From positions 1 through 64,000 of the forward strand of contig DYEY01000018.1 of assembly GCA_020725465.1 (NCBI GenBank): DNA of 64,000 bases, written 5' to 3'. Position 1 is the first letter of the stretch; each line of letters begins with the position of its first letter. Below are positions 42,728 through 52,875 of the stretch, piece after piece. The position numbers and the translations under genes are program-made. Origin of the DNA: Dethiobacter sp. (GTDB taxonomy: Bacteria > Bacillota > Dethiobacteria > Dethiobacterales > Dethiobacteraceae). The notes under the pieces are model-generated. The model did no database searches. It worked only from the letters and a program-made list of their open reading frames with translations, and had not been told where the DNA came from.

Positions 42728-43926
42728 CAGGCTCTCACCTCCCCAGGGGTTTTAAGGAGGCCGGCGTGTACCGCCCGGCGCAGCAGGAAGCGGGTCAGGA
42801 TAATGGCAGTAAACATGCTCACCACGATACCCACCGCCAGCGTCACCGCAAAACCGCGGATGGGGCCGGTTCCGAAACGGAACAGGACGGCAGCGGCAAT
42901 CAGGGTGGTGACGTTGGCGTCCAGAATGGCGCGGAACGCGCGCTCAAAACCGGCATTGATGGCAGTCCTTATGGTCCTGCCGGTATTGAGCTCTTCCTTG
43001 ATGCGCTCAAAAATAATGACGTTGGCATCGACGGCCATGCCGACGGAAAGGATAAGGCCAGCGATACCGGGCAGGGTCAGCGTGGCGTTTATACCCACCA
43101 GGGCGCCGAAAACCATGGCGATATAAACTACCAGCGCCACGTTGGCCACCAGGCCAAAAAAGCGGTAGTAACCAAGCATAAACAGCAGCACCAGGATAAA
43201 GCCGGCAATGCCGGCCCGCACACTGCGCAACAGCGAATCCTGACCCAGCGAGGGGCCGATGGTGCGGGTTTCCAGCTCAATCAGTTCCACCGGCAGGGCG
43301 CCGGAACGGAGCATCAGCGCCAGGTCGCGGGCCTCTTCGGTGCTCATATTGCCGCGGATAATGGCGTTGCCGTCCCTGATCACATCCTCCACTACCGGGA
43401 GAGAAATAGGCTCGTCGTCAAGGTATATGCCGATTATCTGCCCGAGATACTTTTGGGTGGCCTCAGCAAACAGTCTGGTGCCTTCGGGGTTGAACTCCAG
43501 AGATACCGCCGGGCGGTTGCGGTCGTCGAAAGTGGCGCGGGCGTCTTTTAAGTCGCCTCCGGTCAGGATAACCTCACCATCGGGCCCGACAAAGGTAAGC
43601 ATGGCGGTGGTGCCGATAACTTCCCTGGCCCGGCGCTGGTCTTCGATACCGGCCAGCTCAATCCTGATCCGGTCGTCTCCCTCACGCTGGATTACCGGTT
43701 CGGTAACGCCCAAGGCATCAATGCGGTTACGGATAACAACCATTGCCCTTTCCATGGCGTCACCGCGGGCGTCCCCGGCGTCTTTTGCCTGCAGCAGGAC
43801 ATAAACGCCGCCCTGCAGGTCAAGGCCCAGGTTGATGTTTCGGCGGGCCTGGAAAAGGGCCGTAGCACTGGCACCAAGAAGCAGCAGGACTATCAGTAAA
43901 AAGGCAAGGAGCCGGTTGCTTTTCAT
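42727..43926 (-). CDS. secD: SecD protein-export membrane subunit
   Basis: 399 aa, shorter than enterobacterial SecD as usual in Firmicutes. The N-terminal helix is followed by GLDLQGGVYVLLQA, the P1 head domain (about 60-220) and five C-terminal helices with GMAVDANVIIFERIKEE. It forms a complex with SecF, encoded directly downstream. A terminator for the upstream gene lies 70 bp before its start, so secDF is probably its own transcription unit. Confidence 0.96.
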   Translation of the reverse strand: MKSNRLLAFLLIVLLLLGASATALFQARRNINLGLDLQGGVYVLLQAKDAGDARGDAMERAMVVIRNRIDALGVTEPVIQREGDDRIRIELAGIEDQRRAREVIGTTAMLTFVGPDGEVILTGGDLKDARATFDDRNRPAVSLEFNPEGTRLFAEATQKYLGQIIGIYLDDEPISLPVVEDVIRDGNAIIRGNMSTEEARDLALMLRSGALPVELIELETRTIGPSLGQDSLLRSVRAGIAGFILVLLFMLGYYRFFGLVANVALVVYIAMVFGALVGINATLTLPGIAGLILSVGMAVDANVIIFERIKEELNTGRTIRTAINAGFERAFRAILDANVTTLIAAAVLFRFGTGPIRGFAVTLAVGIVVSMFTAIILTRFLLRRAVHAGLLKTPGEVRA

Positions 43927-43989
43927 TTGCGGTTAAACCTCCTTACTCTGTTAAAACAGCCAAATTTATGCTTCAACAGATTGCAGACG

Positions 43990-44026
43990 AAAAAAAAGGG
44001 CGTCTTCCGGCAACCGGGTGACTGCC
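43990..44026 (-). terminator. Rho-independent terminator upstream of secD
   Basis: On the minus strand GGGC-a-GTC and CCGG pair with CCGG, GAC and GCCC, followed by eight Ts. It ends the aroB-side transcript after the P-loop protein gene. Confidence 0.8.
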
Positions 44027-44032
44027 CGTGTT

Positions 44033-44452
44033 TCAACGTTTATTATAAACTGTACCACCGGGCTTGTCAATTTGTAAGTTTTGCACGCATCCCGCCTTTT
44101 TCTGCTCCACCGCCGCCACCACCGTGGCCAGGACCTCCGTTACGGTCAGGTTGTCGGTGGGCAGATACAGGTGGGCGTGGGCGCGGGCGTGGGAGAGGCG
44201 CTGCCACTGGTCATTCAGGCGCTCCTGCCCCCAGTAAATCTCCCGGCGGCGGCGCGACGTTTCCAGGGTGCTGGAGAGACAGATCAGGAAGTCAGGGTTC
44301 TTACGCCTCCAGAGGCAGGGCGCTGTGGAGTGTTCCTGGGCAATGTTGACAGCATGGTAACCAAGGCTCCTCAGGCCTTCCACCAGGGTGGTCTTACCTG
44401 AAGTACAGTTGCCCACCACTCCTATTAAAAAACCGCTTCCCCTGTCCGTCAT
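44033..44452 (-). CDS. Small P-loop NTPase of unknown function
   Basis: 139 aa. A clear Walker A motif, GNCTSGKTTLV, lies near residues 14-24, in the context of a small kinase or AAA-type fold (LSSTLETSRRRREIYWGQER, and a possible LID region). It resembles short nucleotide-kinase-like ATPases, but no specific family was recognised. It follows the SpoIIE-type phosphatase by 10 bp, so the two are probably cotranscribed; a link in function is speculative. Confidence 0.65.
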   Translation of the reverse strand: MTDRGSGFLIGVVGNCTSGKTTLVEGLRSLGYHAVNIAQEHSTAPCLWRRKNPDFLICLSSTLETSRRRREIYWGQERLNDQWQRLSHARAHAHLYLPTDNLTVTEVLATVVAAVEQKKAGCVQNLQIDKPGGTVYNKR

Positions 44453-44462
44453 GTTACGCCTC

Positions 44463-45164
44463 CTAAACCGGGTAGGAGACCCGGAGCCTGCCGACGCCGC
44501 CGGTATCCCGGCTGTGGACGCCCAGCACCAGCACCGTCATGTCATCCCCGGCCCGGCCGTCGTCCAGTGCCAGCGCTGCCTCTAGCACCCGGTCGGCCAA
44601 TTCCCGGCCCCGCCAGGCGGGAACCTCTGGCAGGAGAGCGGCCACCTGGCCCAGGTCCAGCTGCCTGGCCCGGCTGCGCCCGGCATACAGGATACCGTCG
44701 GTGAAGGTAAGGACCAGCGTGTCATCCACCAGGGGTATTTCGTCCACCACCGGCTTCATGAACTGGTGGAAACCGATGGGCTCCACCGGGTCCGACAAAA
44801 CCCGGACCTGCCCCCCCTGCCGTACCAGCACCGGGCAGTTGCTGTTGCGGGAAATAACGATGGTGCGGCTCACCAGGTCGGTGGAAACAATGGTGAGGGT
44901 GCAGGACACCTTGCCATCACGCAGGGCGAACAGGAAATCATGGGTAGCGCGGGCCACCGCCCCGTCCCTGGTACCGTCGGCTATCAGCGCTGCCGCTTTG
45001 CTCACCACCAGGTTGCTGATGGCTTTGGCAGACCGGCCGCTGCCCTGGCCGTCGGCAATAATGACGGACAGGCCGCCCTTGGGGCGCTCCACCACTTCCG
45101 CCGAATCGCCGCTCATCCCGCAGGCATATTTGGGTATCTTGTTTACCGCCACTTCGACCTGCAT
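44463..45164 (-). CDS. SpoIIE/RsbU-type PP2C serine phosphatase domain protein
   Basis: 233 aa consisting of a single PPM/PP2C phosphatase domain. Metal-binding aspartates are in IADGQGSG (near residue 38), TFTDGILYAG (near 153) and GDDMTVLVLG (near 206). Stand-alone members dephosphorylate anti-sigma-factor antagonists such as RsbV or SpoIIAA. No partner-switch gene is visible in the window, so the target is unknown. It is 3 bp from aroB. Confidence 0.85.
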   Translation of the reverse strand: MQVEVAVNKIPKYACGMSGDSAEVVERPKGGLSVIIADGQGSGRSAKAISNLVVSKAAALIADGTRDGAVARATHDFLFALRDGKVSCTLTIVSTDLVSRTIVISRNSNCPVLVRQGGQVRVLSDPVEPIGFHQFMKPVVDEIPLVDDTLVLTFTDGILYAGRSRARQLDLGQVAALLPEVPAWRGRELADRVLEAALALDDGRAGDDMTVLVLGVHSRDTGGVGRLRVSYPV

Positions 45165-45167
45165 ATT

Positions 45168-46265
45168 TTACCACCCTTTCCCGAGGCGCCCTCCCAGGTA
45201 CTGCGCCAACACCCGGGCAGCCGTCTCCTCCAGGCTGTCAAAAATCCGGGCCTCGCCGGCCCTTACCGGCAGGATAAAAACACCGCGCCCGCCCTTCCTT
45301 TTTTTGTCATACCGCAGCGTCGCCAGCACCGTCCCGGAGTCAAGTCCCGGTGGCGGCGGCAACAGGCCGAGCCTGCCCAGCACGGCAAGAAGCCGGTCAG
45401 CCTCATCCCCTGGTAAAACACCTGCCTCCCGGGCAATCAGGGTGGCCAAAGCCATCCCTACCGCCACCGCCTCGCCGTGCAGGTAGTAAGCATAGCCGGT
45501 GGCTGCCTCCAGCGCGTGGCCCAGCGTATGGCCAAAGTTAAGCAAAGCCCGCTCGCCTGCCTCCCGCTCATCCCGGGCCACAATACCGGCCTTGAGGCGG
45601 CAGCAGGTTGCCACCACTTCGGCCAATACCGTATCGTCAGCCGCCATAAACCCTTCCCAGTTTTGCTCCAGGTAAGCGAGGAACGGTTCGCTCAAAGCAG
45701 CGCCGTATTTTACCACTTCGGCGGCACCGGCCCTGTATTCCCGCGGCGGCAGGGTGGCAAGGGCACCCAGGTCGGACAGCACCAGCACCGGTTGGTGAAA
45801 GGCGCCAATCAGGTTTTTGCCCAGCGGATGGTTTACCGCTACCTTGCCCCCCACCGCGCTGTCCACCTGCGCCAGCAGGGTGGTTGGGGCCTGCAGGAAC
45901 GCCACCCCGCGCATGTAGGTGGCCGCCACGAAACCGGCCAGGTCGCCCACCACGCCGCCTCCCAGGGCCGCCACCAGGTCGCCGCGGTCCAGTCCCGCCT
46001 GCAGGGCCGCGGTGTAAAGGGCCTCGGCCACAGCCAGCGTCTTGCTTTGTTCTCCCGGATTTACCACGTACGGCTTAACGTCCGGCCCGGCCGCCGCCAG
46101 GGCGCGGACCAGACCTTCGCCCCAATGGGGGTAAACATTGCTGTCGCTGACCAGCAAAACTCTGCGCGGCCTGACGGGGAGAGCTTCCGGCAATAACCGG
46201 AAGATGTCCCTGCCGATGATAATGGCATAGCCGCCCACGCCGGTGTCTACCCTTACCGTCTGCAC
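45168..46265 (-). CDS. aroB: 3-dehydroquinate synthase
   Basis: 365 aa from a GTG. AroB converts DAHP to 3-dehydroquinate in the shikimate pathway, using NAD and zinc. NAD-binding GGGVVGDLAGFVAATYMRG near residue 105 and the zinc-ligand region LNFGHTLGHALE near 247 are diagnostic. It lies 12 bp after aroC and forms part of the aroC-aroB cluster. Confidence 0.96.
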   Translation of the reverse strand: MQTVRVDTGVGGYAIIIGRDIFRLLPEALPVRPRRVLLVSDSNVYPHWGEGLVRALAAAGPDVKPYVVNPGEQSKTLAVAEALYTAALQAGLDRGDLVAALGGGVVGDLAGFVAATYMRGVAFLQAPTTLLAQVDSAVGGKVAVNHPLGKNLIGAFHQPVLVLSDLGALATLPPREYRAGAAEVVKYGAALSEPFLAYLEQNWEGFMAADDTVLAEVVATCCRLKAGIVARDEREAGERALLNFGHTLGHALEAATGYAYYLHGEAVAVGMALATLIAREAGVLPGDEADRLLAVLGRLGLLPPPPGLDSGTVLATLRYDKKRKGGRGVFILPVRAGEARIFDSLEETAARVLAQYLGGRLGKGW

Positions 46266-46277
46266 TGTCCCACCGCC

Positions 46278-47438
46278 TCAGCGCCCCTGCAGGCTGCAGA
46301 GGTATGAATCGAAGTTGGCCCGCATCTCAGTGACCGAGTCGCCGCCGAACTTTTCCCGGAGGGCGCAGGCCAGCTCCCAGGCCACCGCCGCCTCGGCCAC
46401 CACGGCGGCGGCCGGCACGGCGCAGACGTCAGAGCGCTCCACCGCAGCGGGGAGCTGCTCCCGGGTTTCCATGTCCACGCTTTGCAATGGCCTGTACAGG
46501 GTGGGGATGGGCTTCATGGCGGCGCGCAGCACCAGCGCTTCCCCGTTGGTGATGCCTCCCTCCAGGCCGCCGGCACGGTTGGTAAGGCGGTGGTAACGGC
46601 GCTGTGCGCTGTAGGCGATTTCGTCGTGCACCGCCGAACCGGGAAGCGCCGCCAGGGCAAAGCCGCCACCCACCTCCACCCCTTTGATGGCGGGTATACT
46701 CATCAGCGCAGCCGCCAGGCGGCCGTCCAGCCGCCGATCCCAGTGCACGTGGCTGCCCAGGCCCACCGGCACCCCAAAGGCCAGCACTTCCACCACTCCC
46801 CCCAGGGAGTCACCTTCCTCCCGGGCCCGGTCAATCTGCCGGATCATGGCCTCCGCTGCCGCCGCGTCGGCGCAGCGTACCGGCGAGGCTTCCGCCGCGG
46901 CGGCCAGGTCCGCCTGGTCGCCCTGCCAGGGGCGGGCGGACACCGGGCCCACCGCCACCACATGGCCGATCACGCTGATGCCAAAGGCAGCCAGCAATTG
47001 CCTGGCAACCGCTCCCACGGCGGTGCGGGCCGCCGTTTCCCGGGCGCTGGCCCGCTCCAGGACGTCCCGCAGGTCGCGGTGGCCGTACTTCAGTGCTCCG
47101 GGCAGGTCGGCATGGCCGGGACGCGGCCTGGTCAGCGCAGCCAGGCCTGCCGGTCTTTCCCCCACAGGAGCCATTTTATCCCGCCAGTTGTCAAAATCCC
47201 TGTTGCCGATAAGCAGAGCGAGCGGGCTGCCCAGGGTACGGCCGAAACGAAGGCCAGACAGCACCTGTACCCGGTCGCTCTCTATTTTCATGCGCCCACC
47301 CCTGCCCCAACCTCCCTGGCGGCGCGCCAGGTCCCGGTCGACAAGGGTGAGATCCAGGGTGAGGTCTGCAGGCAGTCCTTCAATTATAGCCACCAGGGCC
47401 GGGCCGTGCGATTCGCCGGCGGTAAGAAACCGCATCAT
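46278..47438 (-). CDS. aroC: Chorismate synthase
   Basis: 386 aa from ATG 47438 (8 nt after GGGAGG), overlapping the lgt stop as ATGA. AroC makes chorismate from EPSP with reduced FMN. Motifs GESHGPAL near residue 8, RPGHADLPG near 116 and [12 protein letters not shown] near 137 are typical. The frame extends upstream into lgt but that part is not coding. Length is normal. Confidence 0.96.
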   Translation of the reverse strand: MMRFLTAGESHGPALVAIIEGLPADLTLDLTLVDRDLARRQGGWGRGGRMKIESDRVQVLSGLRFGRTLGSPLALLIGNRDFDNWRDKMAPVGERPAGLAALTRPRPGHADLPGALKYGHRDLRDVLERASARETAARTAVGAVARQLLAAFGISVIGHVVAVGPVSARPWQGDQADLAAAAEASPVRCADAAAAEAMIRQIDRAREEGDSLGGVVEVLAFGVPVGLGSHVHWDRRLDGRLAAALMSIPAIKGVEVGGGFALAALPGSAVHDEIAYSAQRRYHRLTNRAGGLEGGITNGEALVLRAAMKPIPTLYRPLQSVDMETREQLPAAVERSDVCAVPAAAVVAEAAVAWELACALREKFGGDSVTEMRANFDSYLCSLQGR

Positions 47439-48199
47439 AAGGAAAACCTCCCGGGCAGGCGGTCCGGCTGCCGGCGCCGCCGCAACCAGAGAGCGATGAG
47501 CCCGCCGTGAATCAGGATCAGGCTGATGACCTGGGCGAGGCGGAAATGGCCGATCATGGCGCTGTCGGTGCGCAGCCCCTCTATCCAGAAACGGCCGGCG
47601 GAATACCAGATCAGGTAGCGCAAAAAGATGCCTCCCCCGGTCCTGTCGCGCCCGCTCATATGGAGCAGGTAAAAGAAGACCGCAAAGTTCCACAGCGACT
47701 CGTAAAGAAAGGTGGGATGGCGCCAGGCGCCGGCAATATACATGGCCCAGGGCAGGGTGGTTTCTACCCCGAAAGCTTCCTGGTTGAAGTAGTTGCCCCA
47801 ACGTCCCACCGCCTGACCAAGGATCAGGCCGGGAGCGCAGAGGTCGGCCAGGCGCCAGAAGTCAAGCCTGTTTACGGCAGCAAAAATTACAGCCACCAAT
47901 ACAGCGGTTATTATGCCGCCGTGGATGGCCAGCCCCCCCTCCCGGAAGTGCAAAATGGAAATCAGGTCTCCCCTGAAGTCGGGCCAATGGCTGACCACGT
48001 AAGCGGCGCGGGTGCCGATGAGAGCCGCAGGCACCGCCCAAAGCAGGAAAGTAACCAGTGTGTCCGGGTCAATGTCATAATGGCGGGTGCGGCGCATGGT
48101 TACCAGGAAGCCAAGCAAAAGCCCGCCGGCCACCATGATACCGTACCAGTAGACCGGCAGGCCGAAAACCAGGAAAGCCACCGGGTTGATCTCGTTCAT
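47435..48199 (-). CDS. lgt: Prolipoprotein diacylglyceryl transferase
   Basis: 254 aa from ATG 48199. Seven membrane helices. Lgt attaches diacylglycerol to the lipobox cysteine of prolipoproteins. The family signature [13 protein letters not shown] lies near residue 137 and includes the catalytic-region arginine; HPTFLYES lies near 170. Overlap with ogt upstream and aroC downstream suggests one transcript. Confidence 0.94.
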   Translation of the reverse strand: MNEINPVAFLVFGLPVYWYGIMVAGGLLLGFLVTMRRTRHYDIDPDTLVTFLLWAVPAALIGTRAAYVVSHWPDFRGDLISILHFREGGLAIHGGIITAVLVAVIFAAVNRLDFWRLADLCAPGLILGQAVGRWGNYFNQEAFGVETTLPWAMYIAGAWRHPTFLYESLWNFAVFFYLLHMSGRDRTGGGIFLRYLIWYSAGRFWIEGLRTDSAMIGHFRLAQVISLILIHGGLIALWLRRRRQPDRLPGRFSL

Positions 48200-48204
48200 G
48201 TCAG

Positions 48205-48684
48205 TTAATCCTTTCTCTGGCTGTTTTCCAGTACCAGCAGCTTCTCTTTCCACCCTACGGGACCGCTGTAGCCGCCCAGGCTCCCGTCGCCGCGCAGGAC
48301 ACGGTGGCAGGGAATAACAACCGGTGTCCGGTTTTTGGCCATAACCTGCCCCGCGGCACGGGCGCCACGGGGCGAGCCGGCCTGCTCCGCCAGCCAGCGG
48401 TAAGTCCTCTGCTCGCCGTAGGGGATGGCCAGGGTGGCCTGCAATACCCGCCGAAAAAACGGGGTGTAGCCGGTAAAGTCGATGGGCGCGGAAAAAACAA
48501 TTTTATGCCCGTCAAAATAATTGATCAGGTCATCCTGCAGCAGATGCAGCCAGGGTGGGTCAGCCCTGCCGGCCAGAGGGAACACCCCGGTGCGCTGGCC
48601 GGGCAGGTCCAGGCTGTACAGCCCCTCCGGCGTAAAAGCAACGGTAATCTTGCCGGCGGAGGTGCGAATTATACGTCTTTCCAA
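48205..48684 (-). CDS. ogt: Methylated-DNA--protein-cysteine methyltransferase
   Basis: 159 aa. The acceptor cysteine lies in the invariant PCHRV motif (near residue 127). A helix-turn-helix precedes it (YRWLAEQAGSPRGARAAGQVMAKN). It repairs O6-alkylguanine by a suicide transfer. It overlaps neither neighbour but is 20 bp from an Rrf2 regulator and 5 bp before lgt. Confidence 0.95.
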   Translation of the reverse strand: MERRIIRTSAGKITVAFTPEGLYSLDLPGQRTGVFPLAGRADPPWLHLLQDDLINYFDGHKIVFSAPIDFTGYTPFFRRVLQATLAIPYGEQRTYRWLAEQAGSPRGARAAGQVMAKNRTPVVIPCHRVLRGDGSLGGYSGPVGWKEKLLVLENSQRKD

Positions 48685-48703
48685 TCCAATCCTCCCCTAA
48701 AAC

Positions 48704-49153
48704 CTAAATATAAAACATATAGCCGCCATTTTGCAACTTGCGCTGTTCCTCGCAGATGTCCGCCAGGGTGTAATTATCCAGCACTTGGTTGATTTGTTCA
48801 CGGATATTGTTCCAGACCAGGTGCATTACACAGTGTTGCGCCCGCTCGCACTTCTCGGCTTCGATGCCGCCGGCCACACATTCGGTGGGTGAAACCGGGC
48901 CTTCCAGGACGCGGATGATATCCCCCAGGGTAATTTCCTCCGGCGACCGCGCCAGGCGGTAGCCTCCCTGGGCACCGCGGACACTGTGGATGAGACCTGC
49001 TTTCTTCAGGTTGGCAAAAAGATGCTCCAGGTATTTTTCCGAGATATTCTCCCGCTGGGCCACGCTTTTCAGCGTAATGGTGCCCTCCTGGCTGTGCATG
49101 GCCAAGTCAAACATGGCCCGCACACCGTACCGTCCTTTGGTGGAAAGCCGCAT
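48704..49153 (-). CDS. Rrf2/IscR-family transcriptional regulator
   Basis: 149 aa. The winged helix-turn-helix (residues 1-65, EGTITLKSVAQRENISEKYLEHLF-type pattern) is followed by three cysteines in CVAGGIEAEKCERAQHC (near residue 92), the position of the [2Fe-2S] ligands in IscR. It may sense iron-sulfur or cysteine status; CymR-type relatives lack these cysteines. No isc or suf genes are adjacent. Confidence 0.88.
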   Translation of the reverse strand: MRLSTKGRYGVRAMFDLAMHSQEGTITLKSVAQRENISEKYLEHLFANLKKAGLIHSVRGAQGGYRLARSPEEITLGDIIRVLEGPVSPTECVAGGIEAEKCERAQHCVMHLVWNNIREQINQVLDNYTLADICEEQRKLQNGGYMFYI

Positions 49154-49165
49154 ACTTTCCCCTCC

Positions 49166-49969
49166 TTACAGGATATTAAGAGGCAGCATGATTATTTCCC
49201 GGCGCTCAAACACCGCCACCTCGGTAAAACCGATTTTTTTAAGCAAAGCAACCGCCCGGTCCAGGCCCTCGCCCACCTCCCGCGGCCGGTGAGCGTCAGA
49301 GCCCAGGGCCACCGGCACCCGGTGAGCCAGGCACGCCGCCAGAAAAGCTTCTGACGGGTACTGTTCCTTAACAGGGGAGCGCCAGCCGGCGGTATTCAGC
49401 TCTATGCAGATGCCTTCACCGGCCAGGGTACGGCAGGTTCTTTTCACCAGGTGGGACCAGTCCTCCCGGGGGAAAAAACCGAACTTCTTCACCACATCCA
49501 GGTGCCCTACGATATCAAAGAGGCGGCTGGCAGCCAGTTTTTCCACCGTATGAAAATACCGCTCGTAAACCAGCCCCAGGTCCTTACCCGCATACTCTCC
49601 GGTATAACCGGGATGAGTAAAGTCCCACCCGTTCAGGTAGTGAATGGAGCCCAGGACGTAATCAAAGGGGTAGCGCACCAAAAGTTCCGCCGTAATTTTC
49701 TCCCTGCCGGGCAGGTAATCCATCTCCACGCCCGTCTTTACCGGCATGGAAGCCATACCTTTTATCCTGGCCACATCCGCCAGGTAGAGGGGCAACTCAC
49801 CCGCGTCCATGTTTACCTGATGGTCTGGCTGCACACCCAGAAGCTCAACGGGAAAATGGTCGGCAAAACCGATTTCCAGAAGTCTTTTTTTTTCCGCCTC
49901 GGCCAGGTATTCCTCCATGGTCCCCACCGCATGGCGGCAGCGGCTGGTATGGATATGGTAGTCAATCAT
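49166..49969 (-). CDS. hisK: PHP-type histidinol-phosphatase
   Basis: 267 aa. The PHP metal-binding motif [14 protein letters not shown] at the N-terminus, [10 protein letters not shown] near residue 111 and ALGSDAHRP near 235 fit HisK/HisJ phosphatases, which convert histidinol phosphate to histidinol. It overlaps the end of hisIE by 8 bp, so it belongs to the his operon. Confidence 0.9.
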   Translation of the reverse strand: MIDYHIHTSRCRHAVGTMEEYLAEAEKKRLLEIGFADHFPVELLGVQPDHQVNMDAGELPLYLADVARIKGMASMPVKTGVEMDYLPGREKITAELLVRYPFDYVLGSIHYLNGWDFTHPGYTGEYAGKDLGLVYERYFHTVEKLAASRLFDIVGHLDVVKKFGFFPREDWSHLVKRTCRTLAGEGICIELNTAGWRSPVKEQYPSEAFLAACLAHRVPVALGSDAHRPREVGEGLDRAVALLKKIGFTEVAVFERREIIMLPLNIL

Positions 49970-50590
49970 TTTTTTCCTCTTTTCTCCTGCCGTGCCGGCG
50001 GGCCAGCCCGGCCAAAACCTCCGACAGCCCCACTTCCCGTTGCGCCAACAGCACCAGCAGGTGAAACAAAAGGTCGCCTGCTTCGTAAATCAGCTCGGAC
50101 CTGTCTGCGTTCTTGGCGGCAATAACCACCTCGCCGGCCTCCTCGGCGATCTTTTTCAGTATACGGTCCAGTCCCCGTTCAAAGAGTCCGGCAACGTAGG
50201 AGCCCTCAGGCCGCTCCACCTTGCGCGAGGCGATAATCTGTTCCAGCTCAGACAAAAAGTCCGCCTCCGGCAGGGGCTCTTTTTGTTGAAGGATACGGTA
50301 AAAACAGCCGGCCGCCCCGGTGTGGCAGGCCGGTCCCTGCTGCTCCACCCTTACCAGCAGGGCATCGCCGTCACAGTCAGCCGCCACGCTTATAACCTTC
50401 TGGGTATGCCCCGAGGTGGCTCCCTTGTGCCAGAGCTCACCGCGGCTACGGCTGTAAAACCAGGTCTCGCCCCGGGAAAGGGTCATCTCCAGCGCCTGCC
50501 GGTTCATGTAAGCCAGCATCAACACCCGCCTGCTGCAGGTGTCCTGGACAACGGCCGGAATCAGGCCGTCGCGGTCAAACTTAAGATCCG

Positions 50591-50594
<4 letters not shown>
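49962..50594 (-). CDS. hisIE: Bifunctional phosphoribosyl-AMP cyclohydrolase / phosphoribosyl-ATP pyrophosphatase
   Basis: 210 aa from a GTG at 50594 that overlaps the hisF stop as GTGA. HisI domain (about 1-110) with [17 protein letters not shown]-type signature and zinc cysteines ([16 protein letters not shown]). HisE domain (about 115-205) with [15 protein letters not shown]. The two activities open and hydrolyse phosphoribosyl-ATP early in histidine synthesis. Confidence 0.95.
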
Positions 50595-51352
<758 letters not shown>

Positions 51353-52087
51353 CTATTTTCCTCTCCCCTCCGCTGTTCTGATTGCCTCCGTCAGGTCAAT
51401 TTTCCCGGTATAGATGGCGCGGCCCACGATCACCGCACTGACACCGCAGGGCTCCAGGGCCTGCAGCGCCAAAATATCGGCGAGGGACGACACGCCGCCG
51501 GAAGCGATTATGTGCGCGTCCACCTGCTCAGCCATTTCCCGCAGCGCTGCCAGGTTAGGGCCGGTCAGGGCGCCGTCGCGGCTGATATCGGTGTACACTA
51601 TCTCCCTGACCCCAAAGCCGGTCACAGTCCGGGCCAGGTCCACCGCCCGCAAATCCGAGGTCTCCACCCAGCCGCGGATGGCCACCAAGCCCTGGCGGGC
51701 GTCAATTCCCACCATGATTCGCCCCGGGTAGCGTTCAGCGAGCCTGGCCACCAGGCCGGGCTCGGTCACCGCCGCCGTCCCGATGATAACCCGGTCCACG
51801 CCCCGCTCCAGCAGGTCGGCCGCCTCCGCCTCACCGCGGATACCGCCTCCCACCTGGACCGGGATAGCCAGGGATTTTACCAGCATCCCGATGATGGCGG
51901 CATTTTTCATGGTGCCGGAAAAAGCGCCGTCCAGGTCCACCACGTGCAGGCGCGTGGCCCCCGCTGCCTGAAACTGCAGGGCCGGTTCCAGCGGGTCGTT
52001 ATAATATACCGTCTCCCTGCCCGCTTCACCGTAAAGGAGGCGGACCGCCCTCCCGCCCCGGATATCCACCGCCGGTATTACCAGCAT
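51353..52087 (-). CDS. hisA: ProFAR isomerase
   Basis: 244 aa TIM barrel homologous to HisF. Begins VIPAVDIRGGRAVRL; VQVGGGIR and IASGGVSS are the phosphate loops. It isomerises phosphoribosylformimino-AICAR ribonucleotide. It overlaps the hisH end by 10 bp. Confidence 0.97.
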   Translation of the reverse strand: MLVIPAVDIRGGRAVRLLYGEAGRETVYYNDPLEPALQFQAAGATRLHVVDLDGAFSGTMKNAAIIGMLVKSLAIPVQVGGGIRGEAEAADLLERGVDRVIIGTAAVTEPGLVARLAERYPGRIMVGIDARQGLVAIRGWVETSDLRAVDLARTVTGFGVREIVYTDISRDGALTGPNLAALREMAEQVDAHIIASGGVSSLADILALQALEPCGVSAVIVGRAIYTGKIDLTEAIRTAEGRGK

Positions 52088-52689
52088 GACACCAGCCTCC
52101 CGAAATTGGCCAGGATTTTTAAGCCCAACCGGCTGCTTTTCTCGGGGTGGAACTGGATACCAAAAATGTTCCCCCTGCCCACCACCGCCGGGAAGGGCAC
52201 GCCGTATTCGGCCTCCGCCAGCACCACGGCGGAATCGGCGGGGCTGGCATGATATGAATGGACAAAGTACACGTAATCACCGTCTTTAATGCCGTCCAGG
52301 AGAGGGTGTCCCCGCTTTACCCGCAGCCTGTTCCAGCCGATCTGCGGTACCTTGAGACCGCTTCTGAACTGGACCACATCACCGTCAAGCAGGCCAAGAC
52401 CGGGGTGGTTTCCCATCTCTTCGCTCCGTTCAAACAGCATTTGCATGCCGACACAAATCCCAAGCAACGGCACTCCCCGCCCCACTGCCGCCAGGAGCCC
52501 GCCTACCAGCCCCGACGCATTCAGGTTGGCCATTACCCGCCCGAAAGCGCCCACACCGGGCAGCACCAGCCCGCTGGCTTCCGCCAGTACCCGCCGCTCC
52601 CCGCTCACCACCGCCCTGAATCCCGCTTCGGCAAAGCCGTTGCGCACGCTGGCCAGGTTCCCCACTCCATAATCAATGATCACTATCAT
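52078..52689 (-). CDS. hisH: Imidazole glycerol phosphate synthase, glutaminase subunit
   Basis: 203 aa class I glutamine amidotransferase. The catalytic cysteine is in LLGICVGMQML (near residue 80), with the histidine and glutamate in IQFHPEKS. Begins VIIDYGVGNLASV. It is the first gene after a 186-bp gap in the his operon, where a secondary promoter may lie. Confidence 0.96.
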   Translation of the reverse strand: MIVIIDYGVGNLASVRNGFAEAGFRAVVSGERRVLAEASGLVLPGVGAFGRVMANLNASGLVGGLLAAVGRGVPLLGICVGMQMLFERSEEMGNHPGLGLLDGDVVQFRSGLKVPQIGWNRLRVKRGHPLLDGIKDGDYVYFVHSYHASPADSAVVLAEAEYGVPFPAVVGRGNIFGIQFHPEKSSRLGLKILANFGRLVSCW

Positions 52690-52715
52690 CCGGTTTCTTC
52701 TCCCGTCTGCATATA

Positions 52716-52744
52716 ATTATACACTAATTCCTGCTATTTATCTA
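52716..52744 (-). promoter_or_regulatory. Possible internal his promoter before hisH
   Basis: On the minus strand TAGATA (52739-52744), a 17-bp spacer and TATAAT (52716-52721) precede hisH. The perfect -10 and the break in gene overlap suggest a secondary promoter for hisHAF-IE-hisK. Confidence 0.5.
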
Positions 52745-52829
52745 GGGATTTCATGAAGTCAGGATTCGTAAATCTGGCCTGCCGGCAAGGCCAGGGAAGC
52801 GTGTATGTCGGCAGAATCCCGGGAGATGC

Positions 52830-52869
52830 GGATGACAAAAGAGCTGTCTCCGTGTCATCCCCGTTTTTT
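52830..52869 (+). terminator. Hairpin between hisB and hisH
   Basis: GGATGACA (52830-52837) pairs with TGTCATCC (52853-52860), extended by an inner GAG/CTC pair. On the plus strand CCGTTTTTT follows, giving terminator form, although the his genes run the other way. On the minus strand there is no T run, so it may pause or stabilise the his transcript. The rest of 52690-52875 is non-coding. Confidence 0.5.
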
Positions 52870-52875
52870 CTGGTT

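Noticed and set aside
46482-47510. Long plus-strand open frames opposite aroC
   Set aside because: Shadow of aroC, whose signatures and length are complete.
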